Shown one piece after another: positions 1-9,069 of a DNA stretch of 64,000 nucleotides. Each line of letters begins with the position of its first letter. Position 1 is the first letter of the stretch. Location of the stretch: positions 112,632-176,631 of the forward strand of contig NZ_FNPW01000003.1 in assembly GCF_900107395.1 (NCBI RefSeq). Reading direction: 5' to 3'. Both the position numbers and the translations under genes were made by a program. The stretch is from Pseudomonas sp. NFIX28 (GTDB lineage: Bacteria; Pseudomonadota; Gammaproteobacteria; Pseudomonadales; Pseudomonadaceae). The notes under the pieces are model-generated. The model saw only the letters and a program-made list of their open reading frames with translations. It made no database searches and was not told the origin of the DNA.

Positions 1-144
1 TCGTCATCGGTCATGGTTGCACCCGGCAAAATCAATGGGCGCACCCTAGGAAAGCCCATCACGCTTGTCAATTGATCTGACACAAACCGGCACTTTGGCC
101 TATAGCGATCATACTGAACGCTCAAATTCCCGATCGAGGTCACG

Positions 145-1257
145 ATGAATCTGCACTTCGAAGAACTTACCGGCACCGATGGCGCGCGCCTCGGTATCGC
201 CACCCTGGATGCCGAACAGTCCCTCAACGCCTTGACCCTGCCGATGATCCGCCTGCTGAGCGACCAGATGCACGCCTGGGCCAAGGACCCGCAGGTGGTC
301 TGCGTGCTACTGCGCGGCAACGGCGCCAAGGCCTTTTGCGCCGGCGGCGAAGTACGCAGCCTGGTCCAGGAATGCCGGGCGCACCCCGGCGAAGTCCCAC
401 CCTTGGCCGCGCAGTTCTTCGCCGCGGAATACCGTCTCGACTACCAGTTGCACACTTACCCCAAACCACTGATCTGCTGGGGCCACGGCTATGTGCTCGG
501 TGGCGGCATGGGCCTGCTGCAGGGCGCCAGCATCCGCATCGTCACGCCGGGCAGCCGCCTGGCAATGCCGGAAATCAGCATCGGCCTGTACCCGGACGTC
601 GGCGCCAGCTGGTTCCTCTCGCGCCTGCCGGGCAAGCTCGGCCTGTTCCTCGGCCTGACCGGCGCGCACATGAACGCCCGCGATGCCCTCGACCTGGACC
701 TGGCCGACCGTTTCCTGCGGGACGACCAGCAGCCAGCGCTGATCGACGGGCTGTTGCAGCTCAACTGGCAGGAACAGACGCCGATGCAACTCAACAGCCT
801 GCTCAAGGCCCTGCAGCAGGAAGCCGTGGAGCAAATGCCCGAGGCCCAGTGGTTACCGCGGCGCCAGCAGATCGACGAATGGCTGGACGTCAGCGACATA
901 CGCTGCGCCTGGCGCACTATTGGCCAGTTACACAATCACCCGGATGCCCTGCTGGCACGGGCGGCGAAAACCCTCCGCGACGGCTGCCCGCTGACCGCCT
1001 GCCTGGTCTGGGAACAGATCCAGCGCGCCCGGCATCTGTCCCTGGCCCAGGTGTTCCAGATGGAATACACCCTGAGCCTGAACTGCTGCCGACACCCTGA
1101 ATTCAGCGAAGGGGTACGGGCGCGGCTGATCGACAAGGACCACAAGCCCCATTGGCACTGGCCGGACATCACGAGCATTCCCGAGGCCGTGGTGCAGGCG
1201 CATTTCCACAAAGTCTGGGAGGGTCGTCACCCCTTGGCGGACTTGTCGGACCTGTGA
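145..1257 (+). CDS. Enoyl-CoA hydratase/isomerase family protein, probable 3-hydroxyisobutyryl-CoA hydrolase type
   Basis: A 370-residue crotonase-fold protein. The oxyanion-hole segments are visible at AFCAGGEV (63-70) and YVLGGGMGL (116-124). The segment PEISIGLYPDVGA (142-154) places Glu143 and Asp151 eight residues apart, the spacing of the catalytic Glu/Asp pair of 3-hydroxyisobutyryl-CoA hydrolases rather than of true hydratases. The length also fits that branch, because hydratases are about 260 residues. The likely role is cytoplasmic hydrolysis of a 3-hydroxyacyl-CoA in valine breakdown, although no other valine genes are adjacent. A GAGGT ribosome site precedes the ATG. Substrate is inference. 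Confidence 0.85.
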   Translation: MNLHFEELTGTDGARLGIATLDAEQSLNALTLPMIRLLSDQMHAWAKDPQVVCVLLRGNGAKAFCAGGEVRSLVQECRAHPGEVPPLAAQFFAAEYRLDYQLHTYPKPLICWGHGYVLGGGMGLLQGASIRIVTPGSRLAMPEISIGLYPDVGASWFLSRLPGKLGLFLGLTGAHMNARDALDLDLADRFLRDDQQPALIDGLLQLNWQEQTPMQLNSLLKALQQEAVEQMPEAQWLPRRQQIDEWLDVSDIRCAWRTIGQLHNHPDALLARAAKTLRDGCPLTACLVWEQIQRARHLSLAQVFQMEYTLSLNCCRHPEFSEGVRARLIDKDHKPHWHWPDITSIPEAVVQAHFHKVWEGRHPLADLSDL

Positions 1258-1272
1258 GAATCGGCAATGAAA

Positions 1273-1295
1273 AAGCGGCGCTCCAGGCGCCGCTT
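1273..1295. terminator. Bidirectional intrinsic terminator
   Basis: A perfect 9-bp GC-rich inverted repeat (1273-1281 with 1287-1295) around the loop TCCAG, with A-runs on the left and T/A on the right. It sits between two convergent genes and can serve both. Confidence 0.8.
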
Positions 1296-1311
1296 ATTGG
1301 TTGCGAGCAGA

Positions 1312-1764
1312 TCAGCGGTTGTGATGACGGTCACGACGGTGATCGTCGCGACCGCGATCGCTCCAATCTCGATCGCCGCGCCGGCCATCATGATCGCGGC
1401 GACCTTCGTGGCGCCGATAGTCATTGCTCCAACCATGGCGCTGGCCATCCCAGCCACGGTTCGGATAGGCGCGGTAAACGGCCCGCGGTGCCGACTGGTA
1501 GTAACGCGGCGCCGGTTGGTAATGCCGCGGCTGGTAATACCGCGGAGTTGGTTGGTAATACCGCGGAGCTGAATGGTAATACCGCGGCGCAGGCTGGTAA
1601 TAACGCGGCGCGTAATAGCCACGGCCGGAGGAATAATAGGAGCCGCTGTAGTAGACCGGCGCCGGTGCCGTATAGACCTCGGAGCGGTAGTAGCCGTCGT
1701 AATAGGGGACGCAGGCAGAAAGAGTCAAACCCAGGAATGCAATGAGAAGAATTCGACGATACAT
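1312..1764 (-). CDS. Tyr/Pro/Arg-rich repeat lipoprotein
   Basis: A 150-residue predicted lipoprotein. The N-terminus has two Arg, a hydrophobic stretch and a lipobox LSAC, giving a lipidated Cys near residue 18. The mature part holds about seven tandem copies of a motif like APRYYQP, followed by a His/Arg/Asp/Gly-rich tail. The start was placed at the ATG at 1764 because an AGGAGG ribosome site lies just upstream, rather than at an in-frame codon at 1821. No catalytic domain is recognisable. Such YY-rich small lipoproteins occur in Pseudomonas, but I know of no assigned function. The low-complexity repeats could vary in copy number. Confidence 0.8.
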   Translation of the reverse strand: MYRRILLIAFLGLTLSACVPYYDGYYRSEVYTAPAPVYYSGSYYSSGRGYYAPRYYQPAPRYYHSAPRYYQPTPRYYQPRHYQPAPRYYQSAPRAVYRAYPNRGWDGQRHGWSNDYRRHEGRRDHDGRRGDRDWSDRGRDDHRRDRHHNR

Positions 1765-2034
1765 GGCGGCCTCCTGGACCGCTGATAGGCCATGCCAGCG
1801 ACGCTGGCCGGCGGCAGCCAAGGTTGTTCTGGCTGCCGGAATATCTGACCGCGGAAACCGGGCCTGGTGCGATTTCCGTTACACCTTGATACAAGTCGCC
1901 AGGCAAGTATTTTGGATCCGATAAGCGCCGGTTTTCGCTGGCTGCAGCGTGGCTGGCCAGCTGGCAAATGACGCAGCTATTGGCCGGCACTGCCACTAGA
2001 ATGCTCGCATCGGGTCACTGCCACGGAGCCCTCC

Positions 2035-3522
2035 ATGCCGCGTCGTTCTCCCCTGTATTCGCAACGCTCGCTGGTCATGACGCTCATCGCATTGCTGGGC
2101 TGCGGCTTTCTCGCCACCTCCTTGCTCAGCTATTACGCCTCGCGAAGTTCGATCCGCGACAACATCGTCAACACCGAGCTGCCGCTGACCTCCGACACCG
2201 TGTACTCGGAGATCCAGAAAGACCTGGTTCGACCGATCCTGATTTCTTCGATGATGTCCCGCGATACCTTCATGCGCGACTGGGTACTGGACGGCGAACG
2301 CGACCCCGAGCAGATAACCCGCTACCTCAACGAAGTGATGACCCATTACGGCGCCTACACCGCCTTCTTCGTCTCCAACAACACCCTGACCTACTACCAC
2401 GCCAAGGGCGTGCTGAAAAAAATCGCCCCCGACAACCCGCTCGACGCCTGGTATTTCCGCGTGCGCGACATGGCCGCGCCGTATGAGATCAACGTCGATC
2501 CGGACCAGGCCAACCAGAACAACCTGACGTTTTTCATCAACTACAAGGTCTACGACTATCAGGACAATTTCATCGGCACCGCCGGTGTCGGCCTGACGGT
2601 AGACGCGGTGATCAAGCTGATCGACCGCTACCAGCAGCGTTATCAGCGCAATGTGTATTTCGTCGATACCCAGGGCCGCATCGTCCTTACCGGGACCGAA
2701 GGCGGCCCCCAGGGCGCGCGGGCCGGCCAGTCGCTGGTCGAACTGGAAAACCTGCGCGACCTGCAGGCCAGGCTGCCCAAGCCCCACGGCGGCAGCTACG
2801 AATACAGCGCCCAGGGCCAGCAGCACTTTCTCAACGTGCGTTTCATTCCCGAGCTGAACTGGTACCTGTTCGTCGACAAACGCGAGGACAGCGCCCTGGG
2901 CGATATTCGCCGCTCGCTGTATCTCAACCTGCTGATCTGCCTGGTCGTGACCCTGATCGTGCTGGCCCTGCTCAACGGTGTCGTCAGGCGCTTCCAGCGC
3001 AAGATCGAGACCCAGGCCACCCTCGACAGCCTCACCGGCCTGCCCAACCGTCGTGGCTTCGACCTGCTGGCCGCCCAGGCCATGCACGAGGCCCAGCGCG
3101 AACCCAAGCCGCTGACCGCCCTGCTGCTGGACCTGGACCATTTCAAACGCCTTAACGACACCTACGGCCATCTCGCCGGCGACCAGGTGCTGAGCGGCTT
3201 CGCACGGCATCTGGAGAGCTGCCTGCGCCAGTCCGATATCGTTTGCCGCTGGGGCGGCGAGGAATTCATCGTGCTGCTCAAGGACACCGACAGCGCCACG
3301 GCGCTGAAGATTGCAGAGAAGATCCGCCTGCTGATCGAGCAACAGCGCTACGCCTATGAAGGCAAGAGCCTGCAACTGACCGTCAGCATCGGCGTGACCA
3401 CATTGCAGGCGGACGATACTCTGCACAGCCTGCTGTCGCGCGCCGATCATGCGATGTACCGTGCCAAGCAGACCGGCCGTAACCGAACCTGCGTGGAAAT
3501 GCCTCACTCCAGTTATGAATGA
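2035..3522 (+). CDS. Membrane-bound diguanylate cyclase (sensor-GGDEF)
   Basis: A 495-residue inner-membrane protein expected to make cyclic di-GMP from two GTP. It has a transmembrane helix near residues 13-35, a periplasmic Cache-like sensor region to about 285, a second helix near 293-316, and a C-terminal GGDEF domain. The active site is GGEEF at 407-411, a functional variant. The product-binding inhibitory site RQSD lies at 398-401, five residues ahead, so feedback control should be intact. The signal sensed is unknown. The next gene overlaps its end by 8 nt, which suggests translational coupling. A GGAG ribosome site precedes the ATG. Confidence 0.92.
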   Translation: MPRRSPLYSQRSLVMTLIALLGCGFLATSLLSYYASRSSIRDNIVNTELPLTSDTVYSEIQKDLVRPILISSMMSRDTFMRDWVLDGERDPEQITRYLNEVMTHYGAYTAFFVSNNTLTYYHAKGVLKKIAPDNPLDAWYFRVRDMAAPYEINVDPDQANQNNLTFFINYKVYDYQDNFIGTAGVGLTVDAVIKLIDRYQQRYQRNVYFVDTQGRIVLTGTEGGPQGARAGQSLVELENLRDLQARLPKPHGGSYEYSAQGQQHFLNVRFIPELNWYLFVDKREDSALGDIRRSLYLNLLICLVVTLIVLALLNGVVRRFQRKIETQATLDSLTGLPNRRGFDLLAAQAMHEAQREPKPLTALLLDLDHFKRLNDTYGHLAGDQVLSGFARHLESCLRQSDIVCRWGGEEFIVLLKDTDSATALKIAEKIRLLIEQQRYAYEGKSLQLTVSIGVTTLQADDTLHSLLSRADHAMYRAKQTGRNRTCVEMPHSSYE

Positions 3523-3748
3523 ACCGACCCCGAACAGCCCCAGCCTCTGCCCGGCCTGCGGCGCCCGCAACGATTGCAGCCTGGCCGATCCACGGACCGC
3601 CGCCCAGGCCTGCTGGTGCTACGGCGTGAGCATCGACCCGGCAGTGCTCCAAGCCTTGCCGCCGGAGCTGCGCGATCGCGCCTGCCTGTGCCCGCGCTGC
3701 GCCCAGGTCGAGGCGCAGCTGCAAGCGGCTGCCCGGCCGATCCCGTAA
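3515..3748 (+). CDS. Small cysteine-rich CWC-type protein
   Basis: A 77-residue protein with paired cysteines: CPAC near residue 12, then NDCSL, CWCYG, CLCPRC. The pattern is that of the cysteine-rich CWC family common in Pseudomonas and suggests zinc or another metal bound by Cys. The start at 3515 overlaps the end of the diguanylate cyclase gene by 8 nt. A longer frame open from 3449 would lie wholly inside the cyclase gene and is less likely. The rsuA-type gene follows 33 nt later, so the three may be one transcript. Function is unknown. Confidence 0.75.
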   Translation: MNEPTPNSPSLCPACGARNDCSLADPRTAAQACWCYGVSIDPAVLQALPPELRDRACLCPRCAQVEAQLQAAARPIP

Positions 3749-3781
3749 GATGCGCAGCCTTTTGCCAGCCTGCCGATAGCC

Positions 3782-4474
3782 ATGCGCGTTGATCGTTTCC
3801 TCAGTAACCTGCCCCGCTTCAACCGCCAGCAGGTGCGCCTGTTGCTGGTGGCAAAGCGCATCCGCATCGACGGCCAGGTGGTCAGCGATCCCCATGCCGA
3901 GGTGCGCGAGTTCAGCCGGGTCGAGCTGGATGACGAAGTGCTGCAGGCGGGCAAGCCGCCGCGCTATTTCATGCTGCACAAGCCCATGGGCTGCGTCAGC
4001 GCCACCCGCGACCCCGAACACCGCACCGTGCTCGACCTGCTGGACGAGCCGGACAAGCACGAGCTGCACATCGCCGGGCGCCTGGACTACAACACCACGG
4101 GCTTGCTGATCCTCACCAACGACGGCAGCTGGTCGCGGCGCCTGACCCAGCCGCAGACCAAATTGCCGAAGCGTTATTACGTCGAGACCGAACAAGACAT
4201 AGGCGCGGAATACGCCGAGATGTTCGCCCGGGGCCTGTATTTCGCCTTCGAAGACCTCACCACCCTGCCCGCCGAATTGCAGATCCTCGGCCCCCGGTGC
4301 GCGCGGCTGAGCATCGTCGAAGGCCGCTACCACCAGGTCAAACGCATGTTCGGCCATTTCGACAACAAGGTCCTGCGCCTGCACCGCGAGTGCATGGGAG
4401 CGTTGCTCCTCGACGAAAACCTGGCGCCTGGCGAGTACCGGCCGCTGACCGATGACGAAATCCGCCTGATCTGA
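3782..4474 (+). CDS. rsuA: 16S rRNA pseudouridine synthase, RsuA family
   Basis: A 230-residue RsuA/RluB/E/F-family enzyme that isomerises a uridine of rRNA to pseudouridine. The N-terminal S4-like RNA-binding segment covers about residues 1-55. The catalytic motif AGRLDYNTTGLLILTNDG starts at 98 and carries the essential Asp102. The KRYYVE and GRYHQVKRMF segments are also typical. The length matches RsuA, which targets U516 of 16S rRNA; assignment among RsuA-like paralogues is by overall likeness. It acts on the small ribosomal subunit during assembly. Confidence 0.85.
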   Translation: MRVDRFLSNLPRFNRQQVRLLLVAKRIRIDGQVVSDPHAEVREFSRVELDDEVLQAGKPPRYFMLHKPMGCVSATRDPEHRTVLDLLDEPDKHELHIAGRLDYNTTGLLILTNDGSWSRRLTQPQTKLPKRYYVETEQDIGAEYAEMFARGLYFAFEDLTTLPAELQILGPRCARLSIVEGRYHQVKRMFGHFDNKVLRLHRECMGALLLDENLAPGEYRPLTDDEIRLI

Positions 4475-4825
4475 GCGCCTACAATTTCCGTAGCCGCTGT
4501 AAGCCATCGACGATGCCATGACCATTCAGCCGAAGTTGTCGAACAATTTACCAACGGCACTTGCGAGACGGCGTTCTCCCTGCTTGAATCAGTCCGTCGG
4601 CCGAAATGTGACCGATGAGTCACCAAGATACTTCTAAGAAATCCCTTGCCGTCCGAGCCTCCTGTGCTCACCCCGCATTCCGGCAATTGCCCGCCTATAA
4701 CAACAAGCCGTCGACCATCTGTTACGGATCGACATGGGCTAAAAAATTCCAGGCGTATGCCTACCTGTCACAAATCTCGTGCACCCTCGGTTGCGCGCAT
4801 ACCCGCTTGCCAGGAGTCTTATGAC
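4475..4825 (+). other. 351-bp intergenic region upstream of phaG
   Basis: I see no credible coding sequence here. A reading frame in phase with phaG is open from 4646, but its residues do not resemble the family and it lacks a ribosome site. The region most likely carries the phaG promoter and a long 5' leader. No clear sigma-factor consensus could be assigned by eye. Confidence 0.4.
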
Positions 4826-5710
4826 ATGAGGCCAGAAATCGCTGTGCTGGATATACAAGGTCAGTATCGGGTTTACACGGAGTTCTATCGCGCAGATGCC
4901 GCAGAGAAGACCATTATTTTGGTCAACGGCTCATTGGCCACTACTGCGTCTTTTGCGCAGACCGTGAAGAATCTGCATCCGCAGTTCAACGTGGTGCTCT
5001 ACGACCAGCCCTACGCCGGCCGTTCGAAAGCCCACAACCGACACGAAAAAATGCTCACCAAGGAGATCGAAGGGCAGATCCTGCTGGAGCTCATCGATCA
5101 TTTCGCCGCCGAGCATGTGATGTCGTTTTCCTGGGGCGGCGCGCCGACGCTGATCGCCTTGGCACAACGCCCACGACGTATCGAAAAGGCGGTGATCAGC
5201 TCGTTCTCGCCAGTGATCAACGAGCCGATGCGCGACTACCTCGAACGCGGTGTCGATTACCTCGGCAGCCTGGACGGCGACCGAGTCGGGCACCTGGTCA
5301 ACGAGACCATCGGCAAGCACCTGCCGTCGCTGTTCAAGCGTTTCAACTATCGCCACGTCAGCACCCTGGCCGAGCATGAATACGGGCAGATGCACTTTCA
5401 CATCAGCCATGTCCTCAACAGCGACCGCCAGTGCTACCTGAAAGCGGCGAAGAACATCGACGTACCGGTGCTGTTCATGAACGGCGAATGGGACGAATAC
5501 ACCGCAGCCAACGATGCCAAGCTGTTCGGCAACCATGTCCGGCACTGCACGTTCAGCACCATCCAGGCCGCCGGGCACTTCCTCGACATGGAACACAAGG
5601 CGGCCTGCCGGGACAGCCGCAATGCGTTGATGGGGTTCCTCAAGCCGACCCAGCACACCAGCCGACCGCGTTATCACTATCTGCAGGGCAATCATGCACT
5701 GGCTATCTGA
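4826..5710 (+). CDS. phaG: (R)-3-hydroxyacyl-ACP thioesterase / transacylase PhaG
   Basis: A 294-residue alpha/beta hydrolase that closely matches remembered PhaG of Pseudomonas putida from the first residue onward. PhaG releases (R)-3-hydroxyacyl groups from acyl-carrier protein and so links de novo fatty-acid synthesis to medium-chain polyhydroxyalkanoate or to 3-hydroxyalkanoate lipids; RhlA is a relative. The catalytic elements are in place: Ser102 in FSWGG, Asp223 and His251, plus Asp60. The start at 4826 is supported by CAGGAG at 4811-4816. No polyhydroxyalkanoate synthase gene is adjacent, as is usual for phaG. Confidence 0.93.
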   Translation: MRPEIAVLDIQGQYRVYTEFYRADAAEKTIILVNGSLATTASFAQTVKNLHPQFNVVLYDQPYAGRSKAHNRHEKMLTKEIEGQILLELIDHFAAEHVMSFSWGGAPTLIALAQRPRRIEKAVISSFSPVINEPMRDYLERGVDYLGSLDGDRVGHLVNETIGKHLPSLFKRFNYRHVSTLAEHEYGQMHFHISHVLNSDRQCYLKAAKNIDVPVLFMNGEWDEYTAANDAKLFGNHVRHCTFSTIQAAGHFLDMEHKAACRDSRNALMGFLKPTQHTSRPRYHYLQGNHALAI

Positions 5711-5910
5711 AGTGGCGTCATCGCGAGCAACTCGCCCTCTTACGCAGGAACGAGCGCGCTCGCGACAGACCGCAAGACGGCCTTCGCTCCATCAGCAGGT
5801 GATGGCGGGACAACTGCCTGTCCGCCTCTCCTGTCGCCTCGCAAACACAGGCCCGGCAAAGAAAAACTTCAAATCCGTGCACAGTTCTGGTACAAAGTCA
5901 GCCGCTCCGA

Positions 5911-5984
5911 GCGGGTGTCGTATAATGGCATTACTCCAGCTTCCCAAGCTGATAACGAGGGTTCGATTCCCTTCACCCGCTCCA
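5911..5984 (+). tRNA. tRNA-Gly (CCC anticodon)
   Basis: A 74-nt cloverleaf. The acceptor stem 5911-5917 pairs with 5974-5980, and the 3' TCCA end is encoded. The anticodon loop TTCCCAA holds CCC at 5943-5945. The T-loop GTTCGATTC is canonical. The anticodon stem has one terminal mismatch. It decodes GGG. A terminator follows. Confidence 0.95.
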
Positions 5985-6035
5985 CTTCATTCATGTCCAG
6001 CGTCAGGCCCAGCCGACGAGGGATGCAGAAACCAG

Positions 6036-6060
6036 AAAACCGGTCCTTGAGGCCGGTTTT
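6036..6060 (+). terminator. Intrinsic terminator after tRNA-Gly
   Basis: An 8-bp inverted repeat, AAAACCGG (6036-6043) with CCGGTTTT (6053-6060), followed by more T. It ends the tRNA transcript. Confidence 0.85.
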
Positions 6061-6121
6061 TTTATGGGCGCTTTTCAGCTCGGGAGGATCCTGCAACACA
6101 GCCGGCACTCTTCTGCACTAA

Positions 6122-7900
6122 CTAGACGCCAGGTTGCAACGGAAAGCGCTGCGCGCCGCTCCAGGCCACGAACCGCTCCTGCGGCATTGGCCTGGCGAGG
6201 AAATATCCTTGGGCTTCATCGCAGCCGAATGCACATAGCATCTGCAGGCATTTGAAACTCTCGATGCCCTCGGCCACGGTGCGATAGCCCAGTTCGCGGG
6301 CTAGGCCGATGATCGAGCGGGTGATCTTCTGGTGCTGGGTGTTGTGCTCCAGGTCGGTGATCATCGACTTGTCGAGTTTCACCACGTTGGCCGGGATCTG
6401 ATGCAGGTAGGCGAAATTGCTGTAGCCGGTGCCAAAGTCATCGATGGCCACGTCCATGCCCAGCTCGCGGATGCGCGTCAGCTGCGCCAGCACATTCGGA
6501 TTGGAGCGCAACCACTCACCCTCGGTGATTTCCACCTCGAGCCGCCACGGGTCAATGCCGTGCCGCAGGCAAGCGCAGCGGATCAGCTCGGCGATGTCCT
6601 GGTCCTCGAAATCCTTGGGCGACAGATTGATCGACAGCTTGCAGTCCTCAGGCAGGCGCCAGGTGCGCATCTTGCTCAGCACCGTATCGATAACCCAGCG
6701 GGTCACCTGATGAATCAGCCCGTTGCGCTCCATCACCGGGATGAACTCGACCGGCGAGATCGGCCCCAGCCAGGGATGTTCCCAGCGCAGCAAGGCTTCG
6801 GCGCTGACCTGCGCCCCATCGAGAAAGGCAAAGCGTGGCTGGAACATCAGGTAGATCTGGCCGCTGTGCAAGGCATCGTTGAGGTCCGAGGCCAGGTTGA
6901 ATGCGCGGCGCTGGGCGTGATCGCGCCCGGCATCGTAATGCGCCCAGAAACTGCGCCGGGCCATAGCCAGTTCCAGGGCGAACATGGCCTTGCGCAAGGC
7001 ATCGTCCACCGACTGGCAATCGATCTCGAATTCCACGGTTCCGGCGCAGACCGTGGGGGTCATGGGAAACCCCAGCCCGGGCGGCTGGCGGCGCAGGCGA
7101 CTGACCAAGGCATCGAGCAATTTATCGAGGCCCTGGGCCGGCGCCGGCAGCAGGAAACCGAAGCGCTTGACCGAGACGTGGTAGACCCGCACATGCCGCC
7201 CCAGGTACTCCTGCAGGCGCAGGGCAAGAAAACGAATGATCGTCTCGAAGGGCGCCAGCCCCAGGGCCAGGGTCAGCTCGTGCGCCACTTTCATGTCCAG
7301 GGCATCGATCAGGACCAGCACGCGCCTTTCGCCAAGATGGTGCTCGGCCAGGTCACGCAGGTCGCTCTGGAACTGCTCGCGATTGGCCAGGCCGCTGACC
7401 GGATCGCGACGACGCAGGCGCTGGCGCTGCTCGATCTGCTCCATGACCATCGCCGCCATGTCCCGCAGGTGCTGCCGCTCGACGATGCTCAACTGCTGCT
7501 CGACCTTGTCGATGATGCACAGGCTGCCAATGGCGTAACCGGAGGCGGTCAACAACGGCGCCCCGGCATAAAAACGAATGCCCTGGTCGCGGCTCACCAA
7601 CGGATTATCCTGGAAGCGCGGGTCCAGCGCCGCGTTGTGCACCTCCAGCACCTCGCGGCCTTGCACGGTAAAAGCGCAGAACGACTGGCTGATCGGTATC
7701 TGCGGCTCATCGAAACCGACCCGCGCCTTGAACCATTGGCGATCGCGGTCCACCAGGCTGATCAAGGCGGTAGGCACCTTGAAATACTCGGCCGCCATGC
7801 GGCAGATCCGGTCGAAATTCTCGCAACTGGCGGTGTCCAGCAACTCCAGGGCATGCAGGGCGGCCAGGCGCCGCTCCTCGGCAATCGCCTTATCGGGCAT
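6122..7900 (-). CDS. GAF / degenerate GGDEF / EAL cyclic di-GMP phosphodiesterase
   Basis: A 592-residue cytoplasmic three-domain protein. A GAF domain covers about residues 20-150. A GGDEF-like domain (about 165-315) lacks the signature, reading KRFGFLLPA where GGDEF would be, so it is probably not a cyclase. A C-terminal EAL domain (about 335-580) keeps SAEALLRWEHP, the VEITE segment and DDFGTGYS, so hydrolysis of cyclic di-GMP to pGpG is likely. The ATG at 7900 follows GAGG at good spacing; the upstream TTG at 7906 is less likely. It is a single gene on the minus strand. Confidence 0.9.
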   Translation of the reverse strand: MPDKAIAEERRLAALHALELLDTASCENFDRICRMAAEYFKVPTALISLVDRDRQWFKARVGFDEPQIPISQSFCAFTVQGREVLEVHNAALDPRFQDNPLVSRDQGIRFYAGAPLLTASGYAIGSLCIIDKVEQQLSIVERQHLRDMAAMVMEQIEQRQRLRRRDPVSGLANREQFQSDLRDLAEHHLGERRVLVLIDALDMKVAHELTLALGLAPFETIIRFLALRLQEYLGRHVRVYHVSVKRFGFLLPAPAQGLDKLLDALVSRLRRQPPGLGFPMTPTVCAGTVEFEIDCQSVDDALRKAMFALELAMARRSFWAHYDAGRDHAQRRAFNLASDLNDALHSGQIYLMFQPRFAFLDGAQVSAEALLRWEHPWLGPISPVEFIPVMERNGLIHQVTRWVIDTVLSKMRTWRLPEDCKLSINLSPKDFEDQDIAELIRCACLRHGIDPWRLEVEITEGEWLRSNPNVLAQLTRIRELGMDVAIDDFGTGYSNFAYLHQIPANVVKLDKSMITDLEHNTQHQKITRSIIGLARELGYRTVAEGIESFKCLQMLCAFGCDEAQGYFLARPMPQERFVAWSGAQRFPLQPGV

Positions 7901-8071
7901 ACACAACCTCGGGCCGGGATAACGCGATCATCACAATAAACAACCTGTTCGCAGGGCTGGAAAGACTCGACGAGCATGAATGCGATAGTGGCACTAAGAC
8001 ATCTAGCCCAGCAGGATGACTGACCGGCAGGCGCTTGCCAAACCCATCCGTCGGACGAACGGTATCGGTTA

Positions 8072-8110
8072 CAAAAAAGTGCGCCCTTCAAGACCTTTGG
8101 TCTAGAGCGC
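8072..8110 (-). terminator. Possible terminator after the LysR gene
   Basis: Read on the minus strand, the short hairpin AGACC-AAA-GGTCT (8091-8103), flanked by GCGC on both sides, is followed by a T-run (8072-8077). It lies just beyond the stop of the LysR gene. The stem is modest. Confidence 0.4.
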
Positions 8111-8132
8111 TTTGCCGGTTTCGGGCGCTGAT

Positions 8133-9026
8133 TCAGGCGCCGAAACGAGCAATCGCCGCATCGATGAAGTGCCGCAGCTTGGCAGTCATCCGCCGGTCCG
8201 GCCGGTACAGCAGGTGCATGGCACGGCTCGGTGCCTGGTATTCGGGCAACAGCTGCACCAACTCCCCCGCCGCCCGCGCCGGCTCGAGAAAATCCGCCGG
8301 CCCCAGGACGATGCCGAAGCCGTCCACGGCCGCCGACAGCAGGGCCTTGCTCTCGTTGACCTGCAAGCGGCTGCGCACCTGGACCTCATGCACCTGGCCC
8401 TCGCGGCGGAACTGCCATTGGTGGTCCGCCGGCCGCGACCAGTAGGCGTACCCCAGGCACTCATGCTGCGCCAGGTCGGCCGGCACCCGCGGCGTGCCCC
8501 GGACGGCGAGGTAGGCAGGCGCCGCGCAGGCGATCAGCCGATAGGGCGCCAGCGGCCTGGCGGTGAGACTGGAATCGGCCAGCGGCCCGATACGAAAGGC
8601 CGCCTCGTAGCCCTCCTCCACCAGGTCGATGTAGCGATCGGTGAGGTGCAGGTCGATTTCCACCTCCGGATGCTCACGCAAAAATGCCGTCACGAATGGC
8701 ATGAGGCTGTAGGAACCGAACGTCACCGGCGCGCTGATGCGCAGCTTGCCACGGGGCGTGGCGTTCATGATCTGCGCCAGGGAATCGGCGGCCCGGGCTT
8801 CGTCGAGGATGTGCTTGCAACGCTCGAGGTAGGCACCGCCCAGCTCGGTCAGGCTTTGCCGACGCGTGGTGCGGTTGAGCAGGCGCGCGCCCAAGCGCTG
8901 CTCCAGCGCCGCGACATGCTTGGCGACCATCTGCGGCGAGAGCCCCAGGCGAGTCGCCGCGCGAGCGTAGGAACCGCTTTCGGCGGCCACGACAAAGGCT
9001 TCCATGCTGGTCAGACGATCCACCAT
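8133..9026 (-). CDS. LysR-family transcriptional regulator
   Basis: A 297-residue LysR-type regulator. The winged helix-turn-helix covers about residues 5-62 (SYARAATRLGLSPQMVAKHVAALEQRLG). The C-terminal substrate-binding domain (about 88-295) ends in a typical LRHFIDAAI helix. It is transcribed away from the oxidoreductase gene at 9126, the classical LysR arrangement. A near-palindrome at 9070-9086 in the shared 99-bp promoter region is the likely binding site. The inducer is unknown. Confidence 0.92.
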   Translation of the reverse strand: MVDRLTSMEAFVVAAESGSYARAATRLGLSPQMVAKHVAALEQRLGARLLNRTTRRQSLTELGGAYLERCKHILDEARAADSLAQIMNATPRGKLRISAPVTFGSYSLMPFVTAFLREHPEVEIDLHLTDRYIDLVEEGYEAAFRIGPLADSSLTARPLAPYRLIACAAPAYLAVRGTPRVPADLAQHECLGYAYWSRPADHQWQFRREGQVHEVQVRSRLQVNESKALLSAAVDGFGIVLGPADFLEPARAAGELVQLLPEYQAPSRAMHLLYRPDRRMTAKLRHFIDAAIARFGA

Positions 9027-9069
9027 TCAACACTCCCAGTAAAAAGACCCAGCACCAGAGGCTTATTTA

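Noticed and set aside
1..14. Possible first codons of a minus-strand gene (ATG at 12-14 read in reverse)
   Set aside because: Only 14 bases are visible, which is too little to support a gene, though a divergent gene starting here is plausible.
5911..5984. tRNA-Gly as an integration site for a genomic island
   Set aside because: No integrase and no repeated tRNA 3' end are seen nearby; the flanking genes are ordinary.
6332..7939. A 1.6-kb plus-strand open frame opposite the EAL-domain gene
   Set aside because: No recognisable motif; the minus strand encodes clear GAF and EAL domains.
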